Notes: generated by a model not told the origin, from the sequence alone. A stretch of 64,000 nucleotides of DNA from SZUA-35 sp964351995 (GCA_964351995.1 CAYGQE010000003.1:124001-188000), one strand, 5' to 3'. Positions 8,886 through 18,234 are shown, counted from the first letter of the stretch. Translations and numbers: made by a program.

Positions 8886-10295
8886 TCATCGCGCTGCAGG
8901 TGGCGGTTCGTAGCCGCCGATCACGTCGTGTAGGCATCTCGCAAACGCCAGGGCCGTTCGGTCGTCGAGGAAGGGCGCAACGATCTGCACACCAACCGGC
9001 AGTCCCTTGTCTGTGCGCCCGATCGGCGCCGTGGTGACAGGGAGATAGGCACTGCCGATGAAGCTGTTCCAGTAGAGCAGTTCGAGGTAGGGCCGCTCTC
9101 CGTAGTCGGCGAGAGTGGCCCGGCTGAAGTTCGAACCATCGGTGGAGTGGACGTGCTGGAATGGCGGAACACACGTGACTGGGCACAACAACACGTCGAC
9201 ATCGGTGAAGAAGTCGGCCCAGGCCATACGAAGGAGCCCTCGCTGGCGATCCATCTCATCCCAATCGCGGTGCGCAAGGAGGTCGCCGCTTGCCCGCCGC
9301 TCGGCGAGCTCCTCGGGCGTCTCGGAGAGTTCGGTTGCACTGCCGATCAATACCATTGCGAGTCGTGCCGCGAGACGGGGATCGATGGCGGGGCGAGCCT
9401 CGGCATCAACCTGCGCGCCCGCCGCGTCGAGCGAAGCGAGCAACTTGTCGTAGATGGTCGTGATCGCCGGATCGAGGGAGCCGAGGCTGTCGTCGAACCA
9501 GGCCGCGATCTTGAAGTCCCCGAGTTCTCTTGCCCGGGGCGGTGGGAGATCCAGCCGCCAGGCCGGCGCGTCGTCTGCGTTGGGCCCGGCGATGAGGTCG
9601 AAGATGAATTCGAGGTCGTCGATCGATCGAGCCAAAGGGCCGAACACATTCACATCAGCCACGCTGCGGTGATACTCGCTGTTGTCGAGGTAGCCGTGCG
9701 TCGGCACCACACCGAAGCTCGGCTTGTGGCCGTAGATGCCGCAGAAGGAAGCAGGGAGCCGAATCGACCCACCGATGTCGGAGCCAATCTCGAAGGGGCT
9801 GAACCCCATCGCGACAGCGGCAGCTGCGCCGCCGGACGAACCTCCCGGCGTGCGAGAAAGGTCCCAGGGGTTGTTGGTCGTGCCGAAGATCTCGTTGTAG
9901 CTCTGATAGTCAGCCGACCACCTCGGGAGGTTCGTCTTGCCGAACACCACCGCCCCCTCGTTCCTCAGCTTCGCAACCACCGTGGCGTCGGTCGATGGGA
10001 CGTGATCTCGTAGTTCGACGGCTCCACCGGTTGACCTGATGCCGGAGGTGGCGATCGCATCCTTGATCGTGATTGGAACACCGGCCAACGCCCCCGTGCT
10101 GGTGCCAGCAACGCGCCGCCGGTCAACATCGTCCGCAGTCGATCGAGCCGTCGCAGCGTCGAGCGTGACGACGGCATTGATCGCTCCGTCGAGTCGCTCG
10201 ATTCGATCGAGATGAGCATCCAGCAGCTCTCGAGCCGAGACATCTTTGGCCTCGAGAGCGGAAACGAGTTGTTGCAACGGGGCAGTGAGGTCCAC
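8886..10295 (-). CDS. Amidase-signature hydrolase
   Basis: A 469-residue amidase-signature enzyme that hydrolyses a carboxamide through a Ser-cisSer-Lys triad. The Lys is in TIKDAI (about residue 76), the GGSSGG glycine/serine loop is at about 151-156 and the nucleophile Ser is in GSDIGGSIR (about 172-180). Length is normal for the family (GatA/fatty-acid amide hydrolase-like), but no GatB/C partner is nearby, so a free-standing amidase or nylon-oligomer/fatty-amide type is more likely. The start is GTG; the upstream wax-ester synthase ends 39 bases before it. It probably belongs to the P450 > MFS > WS/DGAT transcript. Substrate unknown. Confidence 0.85.
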   Translation of the reverse strand: MDLTAPLQQLVSALEAKDVSARELLDAHLDRIERLDGAINAVVTLDAATARSTADDVDRRRVAGTSTGALAGVPITIKDAIATSGIRSTGGAVELRDHVPSTDATVVAKLRNEGAVVFGKTNLPRWSADYQSYNEIFGTTNNPWDLSRTPGGSSGGAAAAVAMGFSPFEIGSDIGGSIRLPASFCGIYGHKPSFGVVPTHGYLDNSEYHRSVADVNVFGPLARSIDDLEFIFDLIAGPNADDAPAWRLDLPPPRARELGDFKIAAWFDDSLGSLDPAITTIYDKLLASLDAAGAQVDAEARPAIDPRLAARLAMVLIGSATELSETPEELAERRASGDLLAHRDWDEMDRQRGLLRMAWADFFTDVDVLLCPVTCVPPFQHVHSTDGSNFSRATLADYGERPYLELLYWNSFIGSAYLPVTTAPIGRTDKGLPVGVQIVAPFLDDRTALAFARCLHDVIGGYEPPPAAR

Positions 10296-10334
10296 AGCTG
10301 AGTCAGCGAGGCCGAGGGGCGATCGGGTGAAGCA

Positions 10335-11978
10335 TCACGATGCTGCTGCTTCGGTGGATGGCTGCTTCGCTGCCCGCTTCTTCTTTGCGGGCTTTTTCTT
10401 GGCCGCCTTCTTCCTTGGGGCCGCCTCAGCGCTGCTCTCGGTTGGGCGCATCGGCACCGGAGCGACGCCATCGCCGCCGTAGCGCATGGCCGGAGGCGTT
10501 TGAGGAACCGCCCATTCCGCACCGGTCGCCTCGAACATCCGGGCAATCTCGTCGATGTGGAGGTCGACGAGATGCCAGAGGTCAGGCACGAGGTCACGAT
10601 CAGAGATCAGCCCGAAGTCGAGGCGATCCTCGTAGCTGTGCACGGTGATGTTGAGGCCGACGTTCTCGGAGATGGTCGACACAGGAATGTACGCATCGAG
10701 CTTGGCACCGGCGAAATACAGCGCGTCGCGGGGGCCGGGCACGTTGGAGATCACGACGTTGATCGGGGTGTTCACTCGATCGGAGATCTTGCTTCTCGCC
10801 ACGAGCCGGATTGCCGAGGCCGCAACCACCGGTGAGGCGTAGTCACTCGCTTCGGCGAGTGCCTCCGCCGGGACGAGATCGAACTGCCGCTTGGCCACGT
10901 TCATGGCCTCTCGGCAGAGCATCACTCGCTCGAGTGGATCGTCGCAGTTGGTCGGCAGTTCAGCAACGATGCTCGACACTCGGTTGGTCCACGGGTCTTC
11001 TTCTTTGCCGGTGCGAATGGAAACCGGCACCATGGCCCGCAGTGGCTGGTCGGGGAGTGCGTCTTTCTCGATGAGGTAGGCGCGCAGTGCACCGGTGCAG
11101 ATGGCCATCACAACATCGTTGAGGGTGCCACCGGTGGCGTCCTTCAACCGCTTGAGGTTGTCGAGCGAGGCCGACCGCATTGCGAATCGGCGATGAGCCG
11201 TGATCGACTTGTTCCACGGAGTCGGTGGCGCCGGAGACATCGGCATCGTGGCTCGGGGTGCCGAGTCCTCTTGTCCGCTGCTCTTCTTCGCGACGCTGGC
11301 AATCCCGTCTCGGGCCTTCGATGCGAGGTCGCTCACGCCATGGATGCCCGCACTGTCGGCAACATCTCGCACGATGCCAAGTGACAATCTTGCGCCACGG
11401 ACGGGGTTCATCACCAGGTTGCGGGTGGCTCGTTGGAGCATCTCGGCGTTGCTCGGCGGTTGTTCACCTTGCCACTCGACGGGTTGATAGCCGTACTCGG
11501 CGTCTGGCGTCAGGTCGGTGAACATACGCAACATGATCACGCCGGACGCACCGTCGATGGTTGCGTGGTGGGTCTTTTGCAGCAAGGCCCATCGACCGTC
11601 AGCAAGGCCTTCGATGACGTAGGCCTCCCAGAGGGGGCGAGAGCGGTCCATCTTGCGGCCGACGATGCGAGCCACCTGCTCGGAGAGCTGATCAGCAGCC
11701 CCGGGCGGGGCGAGACCGATGTGGCGTACGTGGTAGTCCAGATCGAAATCGGCATCTTCCACCCAGTACGGGCGGTCCAGCTCGAACGGCACCTGGACGA
11801 CCTTGCGTCGCAACGGTTCGAGGTGACCGACCATGATGCCCAAACGCTCTCTGACCACGGAGAACGGATCGAAGTCTTCTGATGGTCTCTCGTAGATGCT
11901 GAGCCCGTTCACATGTCCGTATGAGTTCGGTGTTTCCATCAGCAGGAAACTGAGATCCATACCGGTGAGCTGCTTCAT
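10335..11978 (-). CDS. Wax ester synthase/diacylglycerol acyltransferase
   Basis: A WS/DGAT-family acyltransferase, which esterifies acyl-CoA to fatty alcohol or diacylglycerol to make storage lipid at the membrane. It is 547 residues from the ATG at 11978 (MKQLTGMDLSFLLMET, the usual family opening). The catalytic HHxxxDG motif is HHATIDG at residues 137-143. Conserved downstream blocks include NDVVMAICTGALR, ISNVPGP and the terminal PDLWHLVD. After about residue 505 it adds a Lys/Ala/Pro-rich tail (KKKPAKKKRAAK) beyond the catalytic domain, which may bind nucleic acid or membrane surfaces. It lies 31 bases after the MFS gene and 39 before the amidase. Confidence 0.9.
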   Translation of the reverse strand: MKQLTGMDLSFLLMETPNSYGHVNGLSIYERPSEDFDPFSVVRERLGIMVGHLEPLRRKVVQVPFELDRPYWVEDADFDLDYHVRHIGLAPPGAADQLSEQVARIVGRKMDRSRPLWEAYVIEGLADGRWALLQKTHHATIDGASGVIMLRMFTDLTPDAEYGYQPVEWQGEQPPSNAEMLQRATRNLVMNPVRGARLSLGIVRDVADSAGIHGVSDLASKARDGIASVAKKSSGQEDSAPRATMPMSPAPPTPWNKSITAHRRFAMRSASLDNLKRLKDATGGTLNDVVMAICTGALRAYLIEKDALPDQPLRAMVPVSIRTGKEEDPWTNRVSSIVAELPTNCDDPLERVMLCREAMNVAKRQFDLVPAEALAEASDYASPVVAASAIRLVARSKISDRVNTPINVVISNVPGPRDALYFAGAKLDAYIPVSTISENVGLNITVHSYEDRLDFGLISDRDLVPDLWHLVDLHIDEIARMFEATGAEWAVPQTPPAMRYGGDGVAPVPMRPTESSAEAAPRKKAAKKKPAKKKRAAKQPSTEAAAS

Positions 11979-12009
11979 TGACGAGACCTCCGTTGGTCGA
12001 ATCTGAACA

Positions 12010-13236
12010 TCATGGCCGATGGTCGCCTCGAGCGCCTGCTGTGGACATGACCACGGCGCCCAGCAACGAGACCACGATCGTCGACACCCAGGCCACCGTG
12101 TAGCTACCAGTGGTGTCGACCGACCAACCGGTGAGCGGGCCGGCGATCGACAGGCCGCCGAGAAAGCCAAGCATGACCACACCGGTCGCCTTGCCCTGGA
12201 GACTCATCGGGACCGAGCCGATCACCGCCAGCATGGCCACGACATTCCATGCGCCGGCGGTGAAAGCGGCCAGAACTGCGAAAACCCAGAGGGCGACGCT
12301 GACTTCGGGAGCGATCAGGAGCAGCGCAGAACTCAAAGCGGAGCCGACTGCCATCAACGCCAGGCCTCGAACGGTCGAGAATCCCCCTTCGGTGATGCGT
12401 CCCCACCACACGCGAGCGGCAATCGCCAAGAGCCCGTTTGCCGCTACCACCAAACCGGCCAACTCCGTCGAGAAGCCGACCTCTTCCTCGGCGAAGAGCG
12501 GGAGGAATCGAAAAACGCTCCCGCCGGCAAGGCCGAGCAACAAGGCGTAGATGGCCATGCGGTAGACCGAACGGTCGAGCGTGTCCGCCCCGCTCGATGG
12601 CTTGCCGACCGACGCTGCCAGGACATCGCTCGAGCGAAGCGTCGGTTGGCGATCCGCTGGATGTTGTTGCCGGGCCAGAGCAGCGATGGCCAAGGCGACC
12701 ACTGCGTAGGCGCCAACGGCGGTGCGCCATCCAACAGTCGACGAAGCAATGGGAAGCGTGAGACCAGCCAGGAAGGTCGACACCTGCACACCAGACTGCT
12801 TCAGGCCAGTGATCGTGCCGCGGTCACCCGAGTCGACCTGGGCTGCGATCGAAGCGTTCGTCGCAGGGTTCGCCCAACCCTGGGCAAACCCAGAGACGAG
12901 CCCGGATGCCAGCAGCGTCCAGAGTCCAGCTGCCACAGCCAGGAGCCCCAGACCGAAAGCCCCCAGTAGTGAGAGCGCAACGATGGACCACCGTGCGCCC
13001 ATGCGGTCGGTCAGGCGGCCGAGCGTTGGCGCCATCAATGCCCCCACCGCAGTATTTGCCGATCCTGCGAAGCCGATCTGCGTGCGGGTCACTCCCAAGT
13101 CACTGATGATGTCAGCGGCGAGAACACCAGTGGCGAACATGTGCAGTGTCGAGACCGCCATGGCACCGACAAGAATGCCGGTGAAGCTGGGAGAGCGTCC
13201 GAGCGAAGCAGTTTGCTCGGTGAGTGAACCAGTCAA
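12010..13236 (-). CDS. MFS transporter
   Basis: A 408-residue major facilitator with about 12 hydrophobic segments. The motif-A loop is GRLTDRMGARWS after TM2, and there is a central cytoplasmic loop at about residues 190-215. The start appears to be TTG, overlapping the P450 stop as TTGA, so translation is probably coupled to the P450. A later start would remove part of the first helix. Its neighbours (P450 upstream, WS/DGAT and amidase downstream) suggest uptake or export of a hydrophobic substrate or product, but specificity is not readable. Confidence 0.8.
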   Translation of the reverse strand: MTGSLTEQTASLGRSPSFTGILVGAMAVSTLHMFATGVLAADIISDLGVTRTQIGFAGSANTAVGALMAPTLGRLTDRMGARWSIVALSLLGAFGLGLLAVAAGLWTLLASGLVSGFAQGWANPATNASIAAQVDSGDRGTITGLKQSGVQVSTFLAGLTLPIASSTVGWRTAVGAYAVVALAIAALARQQHPADRQPTLRSSDVLAASVGKPSSGADTLDRSVYRMAIYALLLGLAGGSVFRFLPLFAEEEVGFSTELAGLVVAANGLLAIAARVWWGRITEGGFSTVRGLALMAVGSALSSALLLIAPEVSVALWVFAVLAAFTAGAWNVVAMLAVIGSVPMSLQGKATGVVMLGFLGGLSIAGPLTGWSVDTTGSYTVAWVSTIVVSLLGAVVMSTAGARGDHRP

Positions 13237-14489
13237 ACGGGAGTGAACGCAGCCGGAAGATGCTTCACACCATGGATGAAGGCAGACGACAGTGGGTCGG
13301 GAGCTCCAGTTGTGCGAATGTCGGGAAGTCGGGCGAAGAGCTCCTTGAACATGACGGCGATCTCTCTGCGGGCGAGATGAGCCCCAAGACAGAAGTGGGG
13401 CCCTGGCCCACCGAAGCCCAGGTGGGGGTTGGGGTCACGACGCACGTCGAAGGTGTAGGGATCGGCAAACACGTCCTCGTCGCGATTGGCGGCGAGGTAG
13501 AACATCGACAACTTGTCGCCTTCAGCGATGTCGACGCCACCAATCGAAGTGGCTTGGGTAGCCGTGCGGCGCATGTAAGTGACCGGGGACGCCAGCCGCA
13601 CGATCTCTTCGACGGCGCTGCCGCTGACTCCCTCGACATCGGCTGTCCAGATTGCTCGCTGCTCTGGGTGCTGTGTGAGGTACTCGAGCCCCCAACTGAT
13701 GGCGTTGCGGGTGGTCTCGTTGCCGGCGATCACGAGAAGGATGAAGAAGCTGGCGATGTCTTGACGGCTGAGACTCTCGCCATCGACGTCGGCATTCACG
13801 AGCATGGTGGTGAGATCGTCGGCCTCACCACCTTCCTTGGATGCCGCGATCTCAAGCATCAGCTCAGAGAGGCCACCGCCAGCCTCGAGGATCTTGGTGT
13901 AGAAGTCATCGGTGTCGGCGATGTACTCGGGATCGCCTGAACCGAGGATCACATTGGTCTGGTCGAACACGAAATCGAGATGACTCTCGGGAATGCCCAT
14001 CAGGTCACACACGACCTTGAGTGGCAGCCGTGCCGCGACATCAACGACGAAATCGCACTCGCCCCGTTCCTGGATCTCGTCGACGATCGACGCGGCCAAG
14101 ATCTCGACACCGTCCTGCAGCTTGGCCAACATGCGAGGGGTGAAGCCGGCCGACACGACCTTGCGAAGCCGGGCGTGCCGAGGATCATCCATCGCAATCA
14201 TGGACGAGAAGAACTCGTTGAACTCGGCCGGAATGTCGTTGACCGTCACACCACCGGCCGAGGAGAAGACTTGTGGGTTCTTCGACATCTCGAGGATGTG
14301 AGCGTGCCGAGTGATGACCCACGTGCCAGCACCCGTAGGAATGACGTCGGGCATCTCTGACTCGGGCTCGGGGTGGAAGGTTGGCGGCAGCCCTCGTAAC
14401 TGGGCCAGATCGGCCTCGATCAGAGGCGAGGGCCGGGTCCAGAAGTCGTTCATGATCGGATTGGGCAGCGTGGTATCGGTGACGGCCAT
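13233..14489 (-). CDS. Cytochrome P450
   Basis: A soluble bacterial class I P450 monooxygenase, 418 residues from the ATG at 14489. The I-helix oxygen-binding motif is AGNETTR, the K-helix ExxR is EEIVR, and the heme ligand Cys367 sits in GGPGPHFCLG. It needs a ferredoxin/reductase pair, not found here. It heads the leftward P450-MFS-WS/DGAT-amidase run. A second in-frame ATG at 14453 would shorten it by 12 residues. With the upstream start, the ATG forms the edge of a 14-bp palindrome that may be an operator. It diverges from the aminotransferase. Substrate unknown; the lipid neighbours point to a fatty or terpenoid compound. Confidence 0.9.
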   Translation of the reverse strand: MAVTDTTLPNPIMNDFWTRPSPLIEADLAQLRGLPPTFHPEPESEMPDVIPTGAGTWVITRHAHILEMSKNPQVFSSAGGVTVNDIPAEFNEFFSSMIAMDDPRHARLRKVVSAGFTPRMLAKLQDGVEILAASIVDEIQERGECDFVVDVAARLPLKVVCDLMGIPESHLDFVFDQTNVILGSGDPEYIADTDDFYTKILEAGGGLSELMLEIAASKEGGEADDLTTMLVNADVDGESLSRQDIASFFILLVIAGNETTRNAISWGLEYLTQHPEQRAIWTADVEGVSGSAVEEIVRLASPVTYMRRTATQATSIGGVDIAEGDKLSMFYLAANRDEDVFADPYTFDVRRDPNPHLGFGGPGPHFCLGAHLARREIAVMFKELFARLPDIRTTGAPDPLSSAFIHGVKHLPAAFTPV

Positions 14490-14502
14490 GCAACATGTTG
14501 CA
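14489..14502. promoter_or_regulatory. 14-bp palindrome at the P450 start
   Basis: TGCAACATGTTGCA is a perfect 14-bp palindrome whose first base pairs with the A of the P450 start codon. It lies in the 85-bp gap between the divergent P450 and aminotransferase genes. Size and symmetry fit a dimeric repressor site, for example TetR- or LacI-like. No regulator gene is adjacent, so the binder is unknown. Confidence 0.5.
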
Positions 14503-14562
14503 ACGGATCGGTCCGCTGTGTCACGACTGGTCAATTCGAAAGCCAGGATGCCGGGGTCGCCG

Positions 14563-14568
14563 TACAGT
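14563..14568 (+). promoter_or_regulatory. -10 box of the leaderless aminotransferase gene
   Basis: TACAGT (TANNNT) ends 6 bases before the GTG at 14575, placing the transcription start at or next to the start codon. The gene also lacks a ribosome site. Confidence 0.55.
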
Positions 14569-14574
14569 GATGCG

Positions 14575-15795
14575 GTGCAAAGCGACATCCACAAGTCCCG
14601 CAAGCTGGACAACGTTCTCTATGCCATCCGCGGTCCTATCTTCGACGAGGCCAACCGTCTCGAGCACGAGGGCCACCGCATCATGAAGCTGAACATCGGC
14701 AATCCGGCCGTCTTCGGGTTCGATGCGCCAGACGAGGTGCTCGTCGACATGGTGCGGAATTTGCCGACCGCCCAGGGCTACTGCGACTCGCAGGGTCTGT
14801 ACAGCGCTCGCAAAGCGGTCATGCAATACAACCAGCGCATGGGCATCGCTGGTGTCGAGATCGATGATGTCTTCATCGGCAACGGCGTCTCTGAACTCAT
14901 CGGCATGGTGTTGCAAGGACTACTCGACGTCGGTGATGAGGTCCTCATCCCCAGCCCGGATTATCCGCTGTGGACGGCGACCACCACACTGAGCGGCGGC
15001 ACGCCAGTCCACTATCGCTGCGATGAAGCAGCCGACTGGTTTCCTGACATCGATGACATCCGGGCGAAAGTCACCGATCGCACCCGAGCCATCGTGGTGA
15101 TCAACCCGAACAATCCGACGGGTGCGTGCTACTCGCCTGAGTTGCTCGAGCAAATCGTCGAGGTTGCCAGGGAGCACAACCTCGTGGTGATGGCCGACGA
15201 GATCTACGACAAGATCCTCTACGACGATGCAAAGCACACGTCGATTGCATCCCTGGCTGACGACATCTTGTTCCTGACACTCAATGGCCTATCGAAGACG
15301 TATCGAGTGGCCGGCTTCCGGTCGGGCTGGATGACCGTGAGTGGTGCCAAGCATCGGGCGAGCGGCTACCTCGAGGCCCTTCGACTGTTGGCGTCGATGC
15401 GGCTGTGCGCCAACGTGCCGGCCCAGCATGCGATCCAGTCGTCGCTGGGCGGCTACCAGAGCATCAGCGAGTTCATCGTTCCCGGAGGCCGGCTGTACGA
15501 GCAGCGCCGAGTGGCGTACGACATGATCAACGCAATCGATGGGCTTTCGTGCACGAATCCAGCCGGCGCCCTCTATGTGTTTCCGAAGATCGATCTGCCA
15601 AAGTTCGGCATCACCGACGATTACCAGTTCGTTCTGGACTTCTTGAGGGCCGAGCAAATTCTGATGGTGCCCGGAACCGGGTTCAACTATCCAGAGCCGG
15701 ATCACTTCCGCATTGTGTTTCTTCCCGCGGCAGATGACCTGGAGTGGGCGATCGGTCGGCTCGAGCGATTCCTGGCGACCTACCGGCAGACATGA
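14575..15795 (+). CDS. Alanine-type aminotransferase (class I/II, PLP)
   Basis: A fold-type I PLP aminotransferase of 406 residues, closest in pattern to AlaA-type alanine transaminases, which interconvert pyruvate and alanine with glutamate. The family opening HKSRKLDNVLYAIRGPI is clear. The substrate/PLP motifs are NPNNPTGACYS, ADEIYDKILYDD and the PLP Lys in LNGLSKTYRVAGFRSGW, with a C-terminal Arg in HFRIVFLP. GTG 14575 is chosen because it sits 6 bases after a TACAGT box (leaderless); ATG 14548 would add nine residues. The small membrane-protein gene overlaps its stop (ATGA). Confidence 0.85.
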   Translation: MQSDIHKSRKLDNVLYAIRGPIFDEANRLEHEGHRIMKLNIGNPAVFGFDAPDEVLVDMVRNLPTAQGYCDSQGLYSARKAVMQYNQRMGIAGVEIDDVFIGNGVSELIGMVLQGLLDVGDEVLIPSPDYPLWTATTTLSGGTPVHYRCDEAADWFPDIDDIRAKVTDRTRAIVVINPNNPTGACYSPELLEQIVEVAREHNLVVMADEIYDKILYDDAKHTSIASLADDILFLTLNGLSKTYRVAGFRSGWMTVSGAKHRASGYLEALRLLASMRLCANVPAQHAIQSSLGGYQSISEFIVPGGRLYEQRRVAYDMINAIDGLSCTNPAGALYVFPKIDLPKFGITDDYQFVLDFLRAEQILMVPGTGFNYPEPDHFRIVFLPAADDLEWAIGRLERFLATYRQT

Positions 15796-16004
15796 GCCAA
15801 GACGACCCCACCATCGCCATTGCCAAATTCTTGATCGTCGGCGGCCTCGTCGGTGCTGTTCTGCTTCCGGTTGTGTCGTGGGCGGCGGCGCTGATGTGTC
15901 TTGTGGTGGCCGGCATTGGTCGCTACATCATGGTTCGCCGTAGGCCCACCAGCCGTTGGGCTCGTGGCTGGACGGCGTTCCGTCACCAGAAGCACGATCG
16001 CTGA
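15792..16004 (+). CDS. Small membrane protein, 70 aa
   Basis: A 70-residue protein with a hydrophobic stretch from about residue 10 to 45, long enough for one or two transmembrane helices (FLIVGGLVGAVLLPVV and ALMCLVVAGIGRYIMV), and a very basic C-terminus (RRRPTSRWARGW). Positive residues on that side predict it faces the cytoplasm. It starts at an ATG overlapping the aminotransferase stop as ATGA, so it is translationally coupled. A strong hairpin follows. I recognise no family. Confidence 0.65.
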   Translation: MSQDDPTIAIAKFLIVGGLVGAVLLPVVSWAAALMCLVVAGIGRYIMVRRRPTSRWARGWTAFRHQKHDR

Positions 16005-16016
16005 TCAGAGCCGCTG

Positions 16017-16067
16017 AGGGTGGGGCAGCTTGCCCAGCGGCGCTCTAGTGCCACGGCCCCACCCTTT
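16017..16067 (+). terminator. Hairpin terminator after the small membrane gene
   Basis: AGGGTGGGGC (16017-16026) pairs perfectly with GCCCCACCCT (16056-16065), followed by TTC. It lies 12 bases after the stop of the small membrane gene and before the secreted-protein gene. Confidence 0.65.
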
Positions 16068-16116
16068 CGGTAGCTCTCCTCATTCAGGTCTGTTGCGCTG
16101 CTGCGAGCGTGGAGAC

Positions 16117-18234
16117 ATGGAATTCTTGGGACTTCGGAACGCTTCGCGTTGGCTGGTAGGAGCCACCATCGCTGCAACGGCAGTGCTCGGTCTCGCTGCC
16201 ACTGCGAGTGCGGCGATCGATGACGAACAGCAGTCAAGTTGGGGCCTCGCCAACGAGGGTCCGTCGCGAGTTGTCGATCGCTTCGATTCGCTCGGTTGGG
16301 CGGTTGAAGAAGCCGGCGGTTTCGTGTTCGCCGGAGGCAAGTTCCTCGAGGTAACCAACGGAAACCAAACAGTCTCACAGCCCTTCCTCGCTGCCTTTGA
16401 CCGCAACAGCGGAACCTTCGTTTCCACGATCCGGCCCGACGTCGGCGGCCCGGTGCTCGCACTCGAGCCCAGTCCTGACGGCGCGCTGTTCGTCGGCGGT
16501 GAGATGGACGAGTGGAACGGTCAAACGATTGGTGCGCTCGCCAAGATCGATCCGGCGACAGGTGCCCTTTGGCCAGGCTTCACGACTCGAGTTTTTGGTG
16601 GGACCTCTGTGATCCGGGACTTGAGCATGGGCCCGGACGGCTGGATGTACGCCGGTGGCACGTTCACCACGGCCTCGTTCAACGGCAACCCTGGGCCGGT
16701 GCAGAGCGTCATTCGCTTCGACCCGACGTCCGGAGCGATCGACTGGACCTGGGTGCCGGAGACTGATGGCGGGCCCATTTGGGGCGTCAGCCGCTCGTAC
16801 ACCGAAGACGTTGTCTACATCTCTGGCTGGAAGAACGTTCGCGACGGCCAGCAGGTCGTTGCTCTCGATAGTTCGAACCCGGCGATCGTCCGCTGGGACG
16901 ACTTCGAGATCAACTTCGGCTGCTGCAGCAACATGTACGACATTCAGGCCACGCCCGCCGGCACGGTCTTCGCCGTTGGCGAGCAGCACGGCGCCTATCT
17001 CTTCGACGAGGGCGACAACTGGTCGCAGATCATCGGGCACGTCACGTCGTTCGACAGCCGATTCCAAGCCAGCAACGTCCGCCGTGGCGGCGACTATCAA
17101 GACATCGAGCTCTCGAGGGACGGAGAAACGTTGTATGCGTCCTGTCACTGCTGGGGTTCACACTCCACGGGTATTGGCTTCACACCGACGTACAACGGCG
17201 ACCTCGCCAACACCAATGGCAACCACACGGGCCTCGTCAGCGCAACGATCGCCTATGACTCGGCGACTGGCGTTCGGGATCAGTCGTTCAATCCGTACAT
17301 GGCTGGCGACAGCGGTGGCTGGGGTGTGCTCGAAGCCACCGATGGTTGCATCTGGATCGCTGGCGGCATCAATGCCGTTGGCCCTCCTGGCGATCAGAGC
17401 GCCGGCCGCGACCTGGTCCGGCTGTGCGAAGAGGGATTTGTTCAGCCCAACGATCTCGAACCTCCGGCGACGTGCCTCGCCACCATCAGCGGTGACTCGA
17501 TCTCCGTGGAGTGGCCGACTGCTCAGGGAGCGAACGACTACGTGGTGTCTCGGTCGGTCAATGGAGGCAACTCCAACTGGCGTGGCGTGACACCGACCCC
17601 GCCGTTCATCGACTCCAACCGCAATGGCACCATCGTGTACGACGTCCGCTCCCGTTCAGCTTCTGGGGATCGGAGCGAACCACGAGTCTGCACCACCCAG
17701 GACCTCACCCCACCGTTGGCACCGCCTGCCCAGTGCTCGGCCACGATCAGCGACAGTGGCATCCTGGTCTCCTGGCCAGCCGCCGCTGGTGCGGATGAGT
17801 ACGTCGTGTTCCGCAGCGTCGATGGCGGATCGCAGTCGTGGCGAGGACGAGTCGCAACCACATCGTTCAACGACACGAATCGGTCCGGCACTCTGGCCTA
17901 CTTCGTTGCTTCTCGAAGCGCCTCCGGCGAGCTCAGCGCTCGAACCGAGTGTTCGATGATCATCGACATCGCACCCGTGCAACCCGTGGCCTCGTGTGCT
18001 GTGTCGGTTGCTGGCGACCTTGCCACGGTCACTTGGCCGGCCGCAGACGGAGCAAACGTCGACACCGAGTACGTCGTCTTCCGAAACGTTGATGGCGGCA
18101 ACCAGTTCTGGCGAGGCCGCACGGATGCTCGTAGCTTCGACGATCAGCTGCGTGATGGCGACATCGTCTACTTCGTTGCCACCAAACAGGGTGCCCAGAC
18201 CTCGGATCGCACCACCTGCGCTCCTGTCGTCTGA
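16117..18234 (+). CDS. Secreted propeller-like protein with three Cys-bounded repeats
   Basis: A 705-residue exported protein: residues 1-34 are a signal peptide (basic start, WLVGATIAATAVLGLAATASA). Residues about 40-440 form a propeller-like region with recurring blades such as GGPVLALEPSPDGALFVGGE and DGWMYAGGTFTTA. The rest is three tandem modules of about 70 residues, starting at Cys453, Cys540 and Cys627, each beginning and ending in Cys and sharing WPxAxGA, YVVxR, WRG and a YxVxS/T strand. They look fibronectin-III-like with a likely intradomain disulfide. No catalytic motif or anchoring signal is seen, so adhesion or polymer binding is a guess. A GGAG lies just before the ATG. Confidence 0.75.
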   Translation: MEFLGLRNASRWLVGATIAATAVLGLAATASAAIDDEQQSSWGLANEGPSRVVDRFDSLGWAVEEAGGFVFAGGKFLEVTNGNQTVSQPFLAAFDRNSGTFVSTIRPDVGGPVLALEPSPDGALFVGGEMDEWNGQTIGALAKIDPATGALWPGFTTRVFGGTSVIRDLSMGPDGWMYAGGTFTTASFNGNPGPVQSVIRFDPTSGAIDWTWVPETDGGPIWGVSRSYTEDVVYISGWKNVRDGQQVVALDSSNPAIVRWDDFEINFGCCSNMYDIQATPAGTVFAVGEQHGAYLFDEGDNWSQIIGHVTSFDSRFQASNVRRGGDYQDIELSRDGETLYASCHCWGSHSTGIGFTPTYNGDLANTNGNHTGLVSATIAYDSATGVRDQSFNPYMAGDSGGWGVLEATDGCIWIAGGINAVGPPGDQSAGRDLVRLCEEGFVQPNDLEPPATCLATISGDSISVEWPTAQGANDYVVSRSVNGGNSNWRGVTPTPPFIDSNRNGTIVYDVRSRSASGDRSEPRVCTTQDLTPPLAPPAQCSATISDSGILVSWPAAAGADEYVVFRSVDGGSQSWRGRVATTSFNDTNRSGTLAYFVASRSASGELSARTECSMIIDIAPVQPVASCAVSVAGDLATVTWPAADGANVDTEYVVFRNVDGGNQFWRGRTDARSFDDQLRDGDIVYFVATKQGAQTSDRTTCAPVV

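Noticed and set aside
8886..10295. GatA subunit of the tRNA amidotransferase
   Set aside because: No gatB or gatC is adjacent, and the neighbours are lipid genes; the same applies to the amidase at 35885.
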